The notes under the pieces are model-generated. The model was not told the DNA's origin. It did not search any database and saw only the letters and a program-made list of their open reading frames with translations. Both the position numbers and the translations under genes were made by a program. 64,000 nt of DNA, taken from Salinigranum rubrum. Lineage in GTDB: Archaea > Halobacteriota > Halobacteria > Halobacteriales > Haloferacaceae. The stretch lies in contig NZ_CP026309.1 in NCBI RefSeq assembly GCF_002906575.1, forward strand, positions 3,410,001-3,474,000, in the 5' to 3' direction. Positions 43,988 through 52,579 of the stretch are shown here, one piece after another; position 1 is the stretch's first letter, and the number at the start of each line of letters is the position of its first letter.

Positions 43988-45067
43988 ATGAGCGACCACG
44001 ACGCCCCAGAAGCCGACGAGGAGGGCACAGGAGAACACGAGGGCGACGGAGTCGGACAGAGAGAGACGTTCCAGGAGAACCCCATCGGCCACACGCGGGT
44101 CCGCGCGGGGATGACGGTCGGCGAACTCGTCGACGAGTACGGGAAGGCGGGCATCGGCGCCGCGGGCGTCGAGCGGGCGGTCGACATCTACGCCGAGATG
44201 CTCGACGACGACGTGACGAACTTCTTCGGCCTCGCGGGCGCGATGGTGCCGACCGGGATGCGCCAGGTCGTGGTCGACCTCATCCGCGACGGCCACGTCG
44301 ACGCGCTGGTGACGACTGGTGCGAACCTCACCCACGACGCCATCGAAGCCGTGGGCGGCAAGCACCACCACGGGAGCGTCGGGCCGCACGACCACCGCGT
44401 GGAGGAGCGGACTGACGCGCCGAGCGAGCGCGACCACGACGAGCGCCTCCGCGACGAGGGCGTCGACCGCATCTACAACGTCTACCTCCCCCAGGAACAC
44501 TTCACGCTGTTCGAGAAACACCTCCGTGCGAACGTCTTTCCGAACGTCGAGCGGACCGTGACGATTCAGGAGTTCACCGAGGAACTGGGTCGGGCGAACC
44601 TTCAACAGAACCGCGAGCGCGACGTCGACGAGGACGCCGGCATCGCTGCGGCGGCGTACGACTGTGACGTTCCCATCTACGTGCCCGCCGTCCAGGACTC
44701 CGTGCTGGGTATCCAGGCGTGGATCTACGGCCAGACCTCCGACTTCGCGCTCGACGCCCTCGGCGACATGTCGCACCTCTCAGACCTGGCGTTCGCTGCC
44801 GACTCCGCGGGCGCGATGGTCGTCGGCGGGGGCGTTCCCAAGAACTACGTCCTCCAGACGATGTTGACCGTCCCCGACGCGTACGACTACGCGGTGCAGT
44901 TGACGATGGATTCGAGCGACACCGGGGGGCTGTCGGGCGCGACGCTCGACGAGGCGCGGTCGTGGGGGAAGTTGGAGAAAGACGCGCGGAACGTCACCGT
45001 CGTCGCCGACGCGACCATCACCCTCCCGCTGGTGGTGGCCGCCGCACGCGAGCGAGCGGGCGAGTGA
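43988..45067 (+). CDS. dys: Deoxyhypusine synthase
   Basis: 359 aa. Transfers an aminobutyl (or agmatine-derived) group to Lys36 of aIF5A. Active-site Lys328 is in RSWGKLEKDARN; the NAD-site elements DALVTTGANLTHDAIEA (about 105-121), VPAVQDSVLG and FAADSAGAMVVGGGVPKNYV are all present. An acidic N-terminal extension of about 25 residues and a His-rich insert (GGKHHHGSVGPHDHR, about 123-137) are features not in typical bacterial or eukaryotic enzymes. Three genes downstream of aIF5A. Confidence 0.96.
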   Translation: MSDHDAPEADEEGTGEHEGDGVGQRETFQENPIGHTRVRAGMTVGELVDEYGKAGIGAAGVERAVDIYAEMLDDDVTNFFGLAGAMVPTGMRQVVVDLIRDGHVDALVTTGANLTHDAIEAVGGKHHHGSVGPHDHRVEERTDAPSERDHDERLRDEGVDRIYNVYLPQEHFTLFEKHLRANVFPNVERTVTIQEFTEELGRANLQQNRERDVDEDAGIAAAAYDCDVPIYVPAVQDSVLGIQAWIYGQTSDFALDALGDMSHLSDLAFAADSAGAMVVGGGVPKNYVLQTMLTVPDAYDYAVQLTMDSSDTGGLSGATLDEARSWGKLEKDARNVTVVADATITLPLVVAAARERAGE

Positions 45068-46021
45068 TCAGAGGGAGTCGCCGACGCGTTCGAGCGCGTC
45101 GAACCCCTGCGACTCGCCGTCGAGTTCGGGGACCCGCCGGACGGGGTGGTCGAAGCGGTCGTCTATCTCGTCGAGGCGTGCCGCGTGCCGTTCGGCGTCG
45201 CGCCGACACCGGGCGCAGGAACAGCCATCGGGATTCTCGAAGACGCGGTTCACCACCAGGGAGTCGACGGCGATGTCGGCCTCCGAGAGTCGTGCGATCA
45301 GCCGCTCGGCCTCCGCGATGGCCATCCGCTCGGGCGTGAGGACGACGCGGAACCGTGTGCGGGAGGGGTCGCGCAGGAGCGTGCCCACGTCGGCGACGCG
45401 CTCTTGGAGCGACGCCACCTCGTCGCTCGTTCCCCCCGACCCCCAGTACGCCGCCGGACCCATCACCATGCTCTTGGCCGCCCGTCCTGCTCGTCTGACC
45501 CGACGCTGGACGTCGCCGGCGACGCCGAGCGTCTCCGCGAGGACGTCGGGCAAGTCCAGAAGGCGAAGGGTGTGCCCGGTCGGGGCCGTATCGAGGACGA
45601 CGTGGTCGTAGTCGCTCTGAGCGTAGCGAGCGACGTACTCCAGCGCCGCGACTTCGTCGCCGCCGGGGACGAGGCCGGCCTCGAACAGGCGTTCGAGGTC
45701 CTCGTCGGAGAGTCTGAGCCCCGCGTCCCTGAACTCGCCGGCGAGCGCCTCCACGACGCGGCGGTACGCCTCCTGTCCGGTCTCGGGGTCGACCTCGACG
45801 GCGAAGAGGCCGGGAGAGACTTCGACGGGGTCGCCGCCGAGGTCACGCTCGAAGACGTCGCCGAGCGAGTGCGCCGGGTCGGTCGAGACGACGAGCGTGC
45901 TGTCCGCCCGGGCCAGCGCGAGGGCGTGCGCGGCCGCACAGGTCGTCTTTCCGACCCCTCCTTTCCCGCCGTACAGCACGACGTCGCTCGCAGTCGCGGT
46001 CGCTGCCGGGTCAGTCATCAC
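45068..46021 (-). CDS. ArsA/Get3-type anion-pump-like ATPase
   Basis: 317 aa. Deviant Walker A/P-loop LYGGKGGVGKTTCAAAHALA (about 16-35), switch-I DPAHSLGDVF and switch-II DYDHVVLDTAPTGHTLRLLD. Cytoplasmic ATPase of the TRC40/Get3/ArsA class, which chaperones tail-anchored proteins or drives arsenite export; single-domain size (not the 580-aa duplicated ArsA) favours the Get3 side. A Cys cluster near the C terminus (DGCSCARCRRD) is consistent with metalloid or zinc binding and dimerisation. Convergent with deoxyhypusine synthase by only 1 nt gap. Confidence 0.92.
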   Translation of the reverse strand: MMTDPAATATASDVVLYGGKGGVGKTTCAAAHALALARADSTLVVSTDPAHSLGDVFERDLGGDPVEVSPGLFAVEVDPETGQEAYRRVVEALAGEFRDAGLRLSDEDLERLFEAGLVPGGDEVAALEYVARYAQSDYDHVVLDTAPTGHTLRLLDLPDVLAETLGVAGDVQRRVRRAGRAAKSMVMGPAAYWGSGGTSDEVASLQERVADVGTLLRDPSRTRFRVVLTPERMAIAEAERLIARLSEADIAVDSLVVNRVFENPDGCSCARCRRDAERHAARLDEIDDRFDHPVRRVPELDGESQGFDALERVGDSL

Positions 46022-46102
46022 CGTCCATTCACACCGACGGACTACAAATCAGGGGGTCGGTGTCGGGTCTCGTCGCAGAAGCCGTGTCAGGTCGCGCCAC
46101 GG

Positions 46103-46519
46103 CTACTCGTCGGGCGCGCGGTAGCCCTCTGCCGCCGGGCTGTAGTCGACGACTTCGACGGCGCCGAGCGTGAGCGCCTCGGGGTGGTACTGCCCGTCGG
46201 GCGAGTGGTAGCCGGCGGCCTCCAAGAGCGCGGAGACGACCGCCTGGTCGTCGGCCTCGACGCCGACCGCGTCAGCGACCCGGTCGACGCCGTGGTCGGG
46301 ACAGTAGAGGTCCTGAATCTCCCAGGTGAACCCCTCGTACTCGCGGAGGGCGACACAGACCTCGTCTCCGACGGTGCGGTCGGCGGGGTCGCCGGCGGCG
46401 GCACAGACCGCACAGCGGACGCTTCGGTGAGAGAGGTCCTGACGGACGGCGAGGCTCTCGACGACCAGCCCGGTGAGTTCGCGTCTGAGGTCCGCCTCGG
46501 TCCGCGGCGGGAGCGCCAT
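46103..46519 (-). CDS. Hypothetical protein with a CxxC...CxxH metal-binding pattern
   Basis: 138 aa from ATG 46,519 (MALPPRTEADLRRELTGLVV); the longer upstream frame runs into the divergent USP promoter and is basic. Cysteines in VRCAVCAAAGD and LYCPDHG give a likely zinc knuckle around residues 38-73. Haloarchaeal composition. Not recognised. Confidence 0.7.
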   Translation of the reverse strand: MALPPRTEADLRRELTGLVVESLAVRQDLSHRSVRCAVCAAAGDPADRTVGDEVCVALREYEGFTWEIQDLYCPDHGVDRVADAVGVEADDQAVVSALLEAAGYHSPDGQYHPEALTLGAVEVVDYSPAAEGYRAPDE

Positions 46520-46643
46520 CGAGAGAGGGAGGGGCGCGGGCGGGAAAGAGCCTATCGGCCGACCTCGACAGAGGTGGTTCCCGGTCGCCGAGAACGGATG
46601 ACAGCGTTCTTCCCGTCCGACCCCCTCTCCCCGAACGAGACTG

Positions 46644-47087
46644 ATGTACGACGACATCCTGCTGCCGACGGACGGGACGGAGTCGATGGACGACGTCTAC
46701 CGGCACACGCTCGACCTCGCGCGGCGACACGACGCGACCGTCCACGTGCTCTACGTGGTCGACGACCGCGCCTTTCTGACGCTCGCGCCCGACCTCGTCG
46801 ACGACGTGGTCGACGAACTCGAAGGCGAGGGGAGCGAGGCGACCGCCGCCGCGCGAGCGGAACTGGAAGACGAAGTCGAGACGAAGGCGGTGCTCCGACG
46901 CGGCGACCCCGCCGAGGAGATACTCGCGTACATCGACGAGGCCGGCATCGACGTCGTCACGATGGGCACCCACGGCGCGAACTACCGGCAGAACATGGTC
47001 GGCAGCGTCTCCGCTCGCGTCGTCGCCAACGCCCCCGTCCCCGTGCTGACGGTCAACGTCAACGGCGACGGCAGCGACGAGGGGTGA
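46644..47087 (+). CDS. Universal stress protein A family (UspA), ATP-binding type
   Basis: 147 aa from ATG 46,644 (MYDDILLPTDGTESMDDVYR). The classical nucleotide motif is complete: MGTHGANYRQNMVGSVSARV (G-2x-G-9x-G-S). A helical acidic insertion (ELEGEGSEATAAARAELEDE) lies between strands 2 and 3. Homodimeric cytosolic stress sensor; function unspecified. Promoter probably shared divergently with the gene at 46,103. Confidence 0.93.
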   Translation: MYDDILLPTDGTESMDDVYRHTLDLARRHDATVHVLYVVDDRAFLTLAPDLVDDVVDELEGEGSEATAAARAELEDEVETKAVLRRGDPAEEILAYIDEAGIDVVTMGTHGANYRQNMVGSVSARVVANAPVPVLTVNVNGDGSDEG

Positions 47088-47222
47088 CGGCTCGGGCACG
47101 ACGGCCCGAACGAGATGAGACCCCGGAAGCGGGACAGAACGGAACGGAACGAGGGCGAATAGGCTCCGAGACACACACGGGCGAGAGCGTTATCCGTGCT
47201 CTTGTCGTCCTTTCGAGATGAA

Positions 47223-47975
47223 ATGGCGACGAATCCGGGGGTGAGCGTCGTCGGTGCGAGCGTACCGAGCGGTGCCGAGTCGGACGGACAGCCCACGACC
47301 GAGGCGCTCTGTTCTGTCGACGGCTTCGAACTCTGCCGAACGCGCCTGTCGCCGGGGGCGTCCTCGGGATGGCACCACCACGGGGAACACACCGTCTACG
47401 GCGTCGTCCTCGACGGTCGGGCACGACTGGAGTTCGGGCCAGGGGACGCCGACGGGTTCGAGGTGGGACCGGGGGATTTCTTCCGGATTCCCGCCACCGT
47501 CGTCCACCGGGAAGTGAGCGACGAGGAGGCACAGGTCGCGCTCGTCGGCTTCGCCGGCGCGGGACCGCTCGTCGTCGACGCCGATTCGCCGGAGGGACCG
47601 CCGGCGGCGCATCCGAGAGTCGCCGGCGACGCCGACCTCGTTCCGACGGGGATGCTGAAGGGCCTCACCCGACTGACCCCCTTCCCCGACGCGGCCGTCC
47701 AGCAGGTGCGCGGGCACGCCGCGGGGGCCGTCGAGTCGAACTGGCACCACCACGGCGACAACCACGTCTTCGGCTACGTCGTCGAGGGTGAGGGGTACAT
47801 GGAGTGGGGGACCGGCCCGGACGACCGGGCGCTCGTCCGGGCGGGCGAGTGCTTCCACCTCTCTCCCGAGGTGGTCCACCGCGACGTCAATCCCAGAGAC
47901 GCCGACCAGCGTTACCTGCTGTGGCTCACGGGGTCGGAGCCGCGGACCGTGCCGGCCGCGGTGCCGGAGGGATAG
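47223..47975 (+). CDS. Bicupin protein
   Basis: 250 aa from ATG 47,223 (MATNPGVSVVGASVPSGAES); an in-frame start at 47,196 is less likely. Two cupin barrels: first motif HHHGEHTVYGVVLDGRA with His51-53 and His56, second SNWHHHGDNHVFGYVVEGEG (about 165-184). Each has metal ligands HxH...E...H style; FHLSPEVVHRDVNPRDADQR is the second cupin's motif 2. Possible enzymatic oxidase/dioxygenase or metal-sensing role; substrate unknown. Confidence 0.9.
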   Translation: MATNPGVSVVGASVPSGAESDGQPTTEALCSVDGFELCRTRLSPGASSGWHHHGEHTVYGVVLDGRARLEFGPGDADGFEVGPGDFFRIPATVVHREVSDEEAQVALVGFAGAGPLVVDADSPEGPPAAHPRVAGDADLVPTGMLKGLTRLTPFPDAAVQQVRGHAAGAVESNWHHHGDNHVFGYVVEGEGYMEWGTGPDDRALVRAGECFHLSPEVVHRDVNPRDADQRYLLWLTGSEPRTVPAAVPEG

Positions 47976-48038
47976 TCCCGTCCTCGACTCTGCCCCGAGA
48001 GCGAACCCGTTTTGTGGATAGCCTCGACACGTGAGAGT

Positions 48039-48254
48039 ATGGACCGGACGTGTCCCGTCTGCGGAGGCGACGTCGTCGCGTTCGTCGACCTCCCGGACGA
48101 TGTGCGCGAGCGACTCGAAGCCGACCCCGACAGACAGCGACAGTCCGTCTCCCACCGACGGAAGAAACACACCGCGTGCCCCGATTGTGAGCTAGAGGTT
48201 CACGGCTGCGGACAGCCGTATGCGGTGCCCGAGCAGGTGCAGGGAAGGCAGTGA
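48039..48254 (+). CDS. Small zinc-ribbon protein with CPxCG motifs
   Basis: 71 aa from ATG 48,039 (MDRTCPVCGGDVVAFVDLPD). Four cysteines in CPVCGG (5-8) and CPDCELEVHGC (about 49-59) form a zinc ribbon; between them is a helical basic stretch SVSHRRKKHTA. Such CPxCG proteins are abundant in haloarchaea and act as small adaptors or DNA/RNA/protein binders. Confidence 0.8.
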   Translation: MDRTCPVCGGDVVAFVDLPDDVRERLEADPDRQRQSVSHRRKKHTACPDCELEVHGCGQPYAVPEQVQGRQ

Positions 48255-48461
48255 AAGGGACGCGGGCGGACGGAGCAGAAAGTGGTTTGTTTCGGGCGGG
48301 TCGAGAGTCGACCGGCCGATGACGAACGTCCGCTCCGAACCGGGGTGGCACCCGGTCGTGACGAGCCCTATGAGTGCCGAGGCCACCCCGTCACACTCGC
48401 GAGAACGTGAAAACCGGTCGAGGACCGCGGTCGACACCTGCTGAAAGACTCACTGCCGACG
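48255..48461. other. Gene-free 207-nt gap
   Basis: No frame here has haloarchaeal codon bias over more than about 40 codons. A short candidate (48,320-48,444, plus) has too many Ser/Arg/Pro residues and lacks acidity. Nothing else seen. Confidence 0.5.
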
Positions 48462-49190
48462 CTACGACGGCGTCGTGTCGTCGACAGCGGTCTCCAGAAG
48501 GTCCAGAAACCCGCTCTCGTACCGCTCGCCGACGTGGTTCACGTTCCAGAGTCCAGCGTCCCGAATCTCACGACTCCGGCTGTACCGACCGAGCCACCCG
48601 TCCCCTCGTGAGTCGATCGACCGCTTCTCGAAGTTGCTGAGAAGGGCGATAGCGTTCCGTTCGAGGTACGCCCGGTCGCTGTCGGCACTCGGTTCGTCGT
48701 CGAGGTTCACCCAGAGGAACGGCTGCTCCCGGACGTAGGTACTCACACGCCGTTCGAGGATGTACTCCTCGTCGCGGACCACGGACCGCTCGCGCCCGAT
48801 GCTCGACCAGCGCTCGTCCCAGTCCGGATAGTCGTCGGTCAGGTCGTGTTTCTCGATAATCGCCTCGCCGACGCGCTTGCGATACACGGAACCGCGGTGG
48901 TTGCCCCCGTGAGGGTGGTCGGAACTTCCGCTGCCCGTACCGTAGTGTTGTTTCAGTCTATCCCAGAGCGACGTGCTGCTCCCTTCGGACACGCCGTGTG
49001 TCCCGACGCGGGTGACACGCAACTGGCCCGTCGAGTCGCGTGTTTCGCCCGGTTCGAGGAAGAAGTAGACGCCGCGGTCGGGCCAGTCCATGTACCCGGT
49101 GCTGTTCTTGAGTTTCCGTGTACCGCCGACTCGATGCGCGAGGTCGTCGAGCAAGTCGTAGAAGCGGTCGAGGTCGTTTCGGCGGGCCAT
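48462..49190 (-). CDS. Possible GIY-YIG-like nuclease-fold protein
   Basis: 242 aa from ATG 49,190 (MARRNDLDRFYDLLDDLAHR). Residues about 37-75 show a pattern resembling the GIY-YIG core: RGVYFFLEPGETR (G-V-Y like GIY), RVTRVGTHGVS (for the second strand, Y-I-G like), LWDRLKQHYG with an Arg on the helix, and HRGSVYRKRVGEAI. A catalytic Glu/Asn cannot be fixed. Charged, acidic C terminus (LLETAVDDTTPS). I recall related hypothetical proteins in scattered bacteria and archaea, consistent with lateral transfer, but the family assignment is a recognition by pattern only. Confidence 0.6.
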   Translation of the reverse strand: MARRNDLDRFYDLLDDLAHRVGGTRKLKNSTGYMDWPDRGVYFFLEPGETRDSTGQLRVTRVGTHGVSEGSSTSLWDRLKQHYGTGSGSSDHPHGGNHRGSVYRKRVGEAIIEKHDLTDDYPDWDERWSSIGRERSVVRDEEYILERRVSTYVREQPFLWVNLDDEPSADSDRAYLERNAIALLSNFEKRSIDSRGDGWLGRYSRSREIRDAGLWNVNHVGERYESGFLDLLETAVDDTTPS

Positions 49191-49402
49191 CTCTACTGGG
49201 GCCGTCTCAGTCGGGCATAAAGAGCTTCACCACTCGGTGTGGGTCACGTCGCGGGGGACGAGGCGCGAGAGCGCAAACAGGTGGTATCGGTACGAGAGGG
49301 AACCAACAGAACGAGGTGCCGTTGACAGCAGAGACCGGACTCTCCCCGTGCGACGCGAAACGGCCACAAAGAGTGAGCGGCGAAACGGGTGGGTCCGACG
49401 GG

Positions 49403-49504
49403 TCAGCGCCGTCGGAGGAGGCGGCGTCCCTTGCGAACGATACGTCGTCGGACGCGGCGCGGAAGCCGTCGCCACGTCCGCATCGCCTTGGAGAGTTTTC
49501 CCAT
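49403..49504 (-). CDS. Candidate Arg-rich micropeptide, 33 aa
   Basis: ATG 49,504, TGA 49,403. Sequence begins MGKLSKAMRTWRRLPRRV and ends RLLRRR; about 14 Arg and 3 Lys with no acidic residue. GGAGGTG lies 7 nt before the ATG, matching the anti-Shine-Dalgarno of haloarchaeal 16S rRNA, whereas most genes in the window are leaderless or lack such a site. A TTAAG promoter element about 70 nt upstream (49,573-49,580, minus) would give a short leader. Alternating Arg/hydrophobic residues suggest an amphipathic helix. Could be a real nucleic-acid or membrane-binding peptide, or coincidence. Confidence 0.45.
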   Translation of the reverse strand: MGKLSKAMRTWRRLPRRVRRRIVRKGRRLLRRR

Positions 49505-49614
49505 CGAGTGGCACCTCCATCCGCGACCCGCATCGACTCTCGCTCGACACGGGCCCCCGCAGCTACCTCGCGGGGTGTCTTAACGCTGCGGCCTGCAAGC
49601 GTCGCTCGCCAGAC

Positions 49615-50616
49615 TCACCCGCTGTCGGACCGTTCCTCGGGCGGGACGAACGGCCCGACCGAGACGGTGTGGCGGGCGATGGTGGCCGCCCGGAACACGT
49701 AGGCGATGAACACGGCGAGCGGCGCCACGATGACGCCGACGCCGAGACTGAAGACGAGCGGGAGCCACTCCACCGGGATGGTGACGGAGTCGGGACGGTA
49801 GATGAGCGCCATCGCGATGCTGGCGGCGAGGGAGACGAGGCCGCTGTAGGCGACCACGCGGGAGAGTCGGGCGAAGTCCTGCTGCAGCGAGAGCGTCTTG
49901 AAGAACTGGCGCGTGACGGCGATGGACTCCAGGAGGTCCTCGATGGCATCGAGTTCCGCTTCGGCCGCGTCCGAGAGACGGTCGCCGTACGCGTTCCGGA
50001 GGTGTTCCGTCGCGGTCATGTTCCGGGCGTATTCGGTCCCCAGAATGACCTCAAGCACGTTCACGATGGCCGTCTGGCTCTCGATCTGTTCGGCGATGCT
50101 CTCGCCGTAGGCGGCGATTCCCGACGCGTACTCTTCGACCGCCCGTGGCTGGTCGTGGTCGGCGTCTTCGAACGCCGAACCGAGGCGGGTCGCGCGCTCG
50201 GTGAGCGTCTCCGCCACGAGGTTGAGAAACTCCGCCGGGTCGTTCGGCACGGCCGGTTCTCCGGCGTGTTCGCGGATGCGACGGCGGAGGTCACGCGTGC
50301 CGCTCAGCTGGTCGAACAGCTCGTTCGGGGAGCCGAACACGCGGGAGAGGATGAGCTGATTGATCGACAGCGCGATGGTCACGAGCGTCACCGTCCCGGA
50401 GATGAGCCCGCTCGCGAAGGCCGACGCGGCGGCGCTCCCGGGTCCGATAGCCAGCACCCCGGCTCTGGTCAGCGTGAAGAAGAAGGCCACGACGGCCGCA
50501 ACGAGAATCGCCGCGACGGCGATGCGGTTCCCCACGAGAACGAACCAGTGCGCCGCTCGGTCCCCGATACCGTCGATGTTCTGGACGGAACTCGCGGTCG
50601 TCACGTCGTCACTCAT
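49615..50616 (-). CDS. Four-helix membrane protein with cytoplasmic helical domain
   Basis: 333 aa from ATG 50,616. Two N-terminal hydrophobic helices (about 24-48 and 66-87: VGNRIAVAAILVAAVVAFFF; GLISGTVTLVTIALSINQLI), a central hydrophilic all-helical domain of about 150 residues, and two C-terminal helices (about 250-272 and 285-310). The pattern resembles haloarchaeal integral proteins of unknown function. The sequence SINQLILSRVFGSPNELFDQ is a conserved-looking loop. No enzymatic motif. Confidence 0.8.
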   Translation of the reverse strand: MSDDVTTASSVQNIDGIGDRAAHWFVLVGNRIAVAAILVAAVVAFFFTLTRAGVLAIGPGSAAASAFASGLISGTVTLVTIALSINQLILSRVFGSPNELFDQLSGTRDLRRRIREHAGEPAVPNDPAEFLNLVAETLTERATRLGSAFEDADHDQPRAVEEYASGIAAYGESIAEQIESQTAIVNVLEVILGTEYARNMTATEHLRNAYGDRLSDAAEAELDAIEDLLESIAVTRQFFKTLSLQQDFARLSRVVAYSGLVSLAASIAMALIYRPDSVTIPVEWLPLVFSLGVGVIVAPLAVFIAYVFRAATIARHTVSVGPFVPPEERSDSG

Positions 50617-51003
50617 AGCGCTCTTGAGTGGAACCGCTCACCGTTGAAGAGACGGTCGGTCGAAACACGTGATCGTTCCCTCGAGACGTGGCCGCATAGA
50701 CGTACCCCCTGCAGTCGCCGAGGGCGTGAGGTGGCCAGAGGCGTGTTCAGGGAGCGGGCCACACCGCTCACACGGCCATCGCGTTCGGCTCAGCGCGTCA
50801 GCGCGTGCGCCACGCTCCGCATCGCGCCCCGCACCTTGCCGATGAAGGCACTACGCGTATTCGACGACCGCGAGAACTGCCCAAGAGATGAGTAGCAGCT
50901 GTCGAGCGGTGCGACGTACGCGTATCGGCCGAGACTCCGGACGGCGACGGAGCGCAGAGACAACTGTCCCGCGGACGCCCGAGACGACGGGAGTGAGGGA
51001 CCG
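50617..51003. other. 387-nt gene-free region
   Basis: No credible coding frame of useful length. A GC-rich inverted stretch GCGCGTCAGCGCGTGCGC occurs around 50,796-50,813. A minus-strand frame ending GKVRGAMRSVAHALTR (TGA about 50,790) could be the tail of a decayed gene but has no start. The SDR gene begins at 51,004 with no recognised promoter in the GC-rich upstream 40 nt. Confidence 0.45.
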
Positions 51004-52011
51004 ATGAGCGCGCTCGACGACAGTTCCGCGGAGGTCGTCGTGGTCACGGGCGCGACGTCGGGTGTCGGACGGGCGGTCGCCCAGACGTTCGCGGGCCACG
51101 GCGCGAAGGTCGGACTGCTCGCTCGCGGACGGGACGGCCTCGACGCCGCCGTCGAGGACGTCGAAGCCGCCGGCGGGGAGGCGCTCGCCGTCGAGACCGA
51201 CGTGACCGACTTCGACCAGGTCGAGGCGGCGGCCGACCGGGTCGAAGCCGAGTTCGGCCCGATCAACGTGTGGGTGAACAACGCGATGACGACCGTCTTC
51301 TCGCCGTTCGGCGACGTCGAGCCCGACGAGTACAGCCGGGTGACGGACGTCAACTACCACGGCACCGTCTACGGGACGCGGGTCGCCCTCGACCGGATGC
51401 GACCGCGGAACGCCGGCTCCATCGTCCAGGTCGGGTCGGCGCTCGCGTACCGCGGCATCCCGCTCCAGTCGGCGTACTGCGGGTCGAAACACGCCGTCCA
51501 GGGGTTCACCGAGTCCATCCGGACGGAGTTGCTCCACGACGAGTCGGCCGTCGACCTCACGATGGTCCAGCTCCCGGCGGTGAACACGCCGCAGTTCGAG
51601 CACAGCCGGTCACACGTCGACAAGCACCCCCAGCCGGTTCCCCCCATCTACCAGCCGGAGGTCGCCGCCGACGCCGTCCACTGGGCGGCCCACAACGACC
51701 GCCGGGAGGTGTACGTCGGCTACCCCGCGGTGAAGACCATCTGGGGGAACAAACTGCTCCCGTCGTTCGCCAACCACGTCCTGGCGAAGACCGGGTTCGA
51801 CTCGCAGTTCACCGACCTGCCGTACGATCCGGACCGGCCCGACAACCTGTTCGATCCGGTTCCGGGCGACCCCGGTGCACACGGCCCGTTCGACGACAGG
51901 GCGGCCGACGACAGCCTCCAGTTGAAGCTCACGAAACGCCGTGACGAACTCGGTGCGGGGGTCGTCCTCGCGCTGGTCGCGGCCGCTATCGCGTGGGTGG
52001 CCCGCGAATGA
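51004..52011 (+). CDS. Short-chain dehydrogenase/reductase with C-terminal membrane anchor
   Basis: 335 aa. NAD(P) motif VVVTGATSGVGRAV (11-25), NNAM (92-95) and the catalytic triad Ser145, Tyr158, Lys162 (AYCGSKHA). The C-terminal 20 residues (AGVVLALVAAAIAWVARE) form a hydrophobic helix, so the enzyme may sit at the membrane. Stop overlaps the next ATG (ATGA). The substrate is unknown. Confidence 0.93.
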   Translation: MSALDDSSAEVVVVTGATSGVGRAVAQTFAGHGAKVGLLARGRDGLDAAVEDVEAAGGEALAVETDVTDFDQVEAAADRVEAEFGPINVWVNNAMTTVFSPFGDVEPDEYSRVTDVNYHGTVYGTRVALDRMRPRNAGSIVQVGSALAYRGIPLQSAYCGSKHAVQGFTESIRTELLHDESAVDLTMVQLPAVNTPQFEHSRSHVDKHPQPVPPIYQPEVAADAVHWAAHNDRREVYVGYPAVKTIWGNKLLPSFANHVLAKTGFDSQFTDLPYDPDRPDNLFDPVPGDPGAHGPFDDRAADDSLQLKLTKRRDELGAGVVLALVAAAIAWVARE

Positions 52012-52577
52012 CGGACGAGGACCACACGCCGCCCGGGTGGGATCAGAACCCCTCGGCGTGGTCGGAGCGACTCCCGCTCGTCGCGCTCGCGCTCGTCGGC
52101 GTCGCCATCTCCGTGTACCTCTCGCTGTTCCAGTTCGGAATCACGAACAGCGTCTGGGAGCCGTTCTTCGGCGACGGGAGCCGGACCATCCTGACGTCGA
52201 AGACCTCCCACGTGCTGCCGATTCCCGACGCCGCCCTCGGTGCGCTGAGCTACCTCCTCGACGCCGTCACGGGCGTCATCGGCGGCACGGAGCGGTGGCG
52301 GACGCGCCCGTGGGTCGTCATCATCTTCGGGATGGCCGTCGGTCCACTCGGTGGGGTGAGCGTCCTCCTCGTCATCCTCCAGCCGGTCATGTACGACGCG
52401 TGGTGTACGCTGTGTCTGCTGTCGGCGCTCGTCTCGCTCGCGATGATCAGCCCGGCGCTGGACGAGATGCTGGCGAGCCTCCAGTATCTCCGTGCCGTCT
52501 ACGAGAACGACGGCTCGCTCTGGGCGGCGCTCTGGAAGGGGACGCGCCGCGAGTCCACGACCGGAGGGAGCGCCTGA
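52008..52577 (+). CDS. Vitamin K epoxide reductase (VKOR) family protein with only one Cys pair
   Basis: 189 aa from ATG 52,008. Four membrane helices and the C-terminal CxxC catalytic motif WCTLCLLSALVSLA (about 132-145) match the VKOR fold, which transfers electrons to quinones to make disulphides. The usual loop cysteines before the Ser/Tyr/Pro stretch are missing: the segment reads ILTSKTSHVLPIPDAALGAL. It is therefore probably a truncated-function variant or acts with a partner. Translationally coupled to the SDR and followed 3 nt later by the SPW gene. Confidence 0.88.
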   Translation: MTDEDHTPPGWDQNPSAWSERLPLVALALVGVAISVYLSLFQFGITNSVWEPFFGDGSRTILTSKTSHVLPIPDAALGALSYLLDAVTGVIGGTERWRTRPWVVIIFGMAVGPLGGVSVLLVILQPVMYDAWCTLCLLSALVSLAMISPALDEMLASLQYLRAVYENDGSLWAALWKGTRRESTTGGSA

Positions 52578-52579
52578 GG

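Noticed and set aside
48320-48444. Small plus-strand ORF after the zinc-ribbon gene
   Set aside because: Ser/Arg/Pro-rich without a fold or promoter; considered noise.
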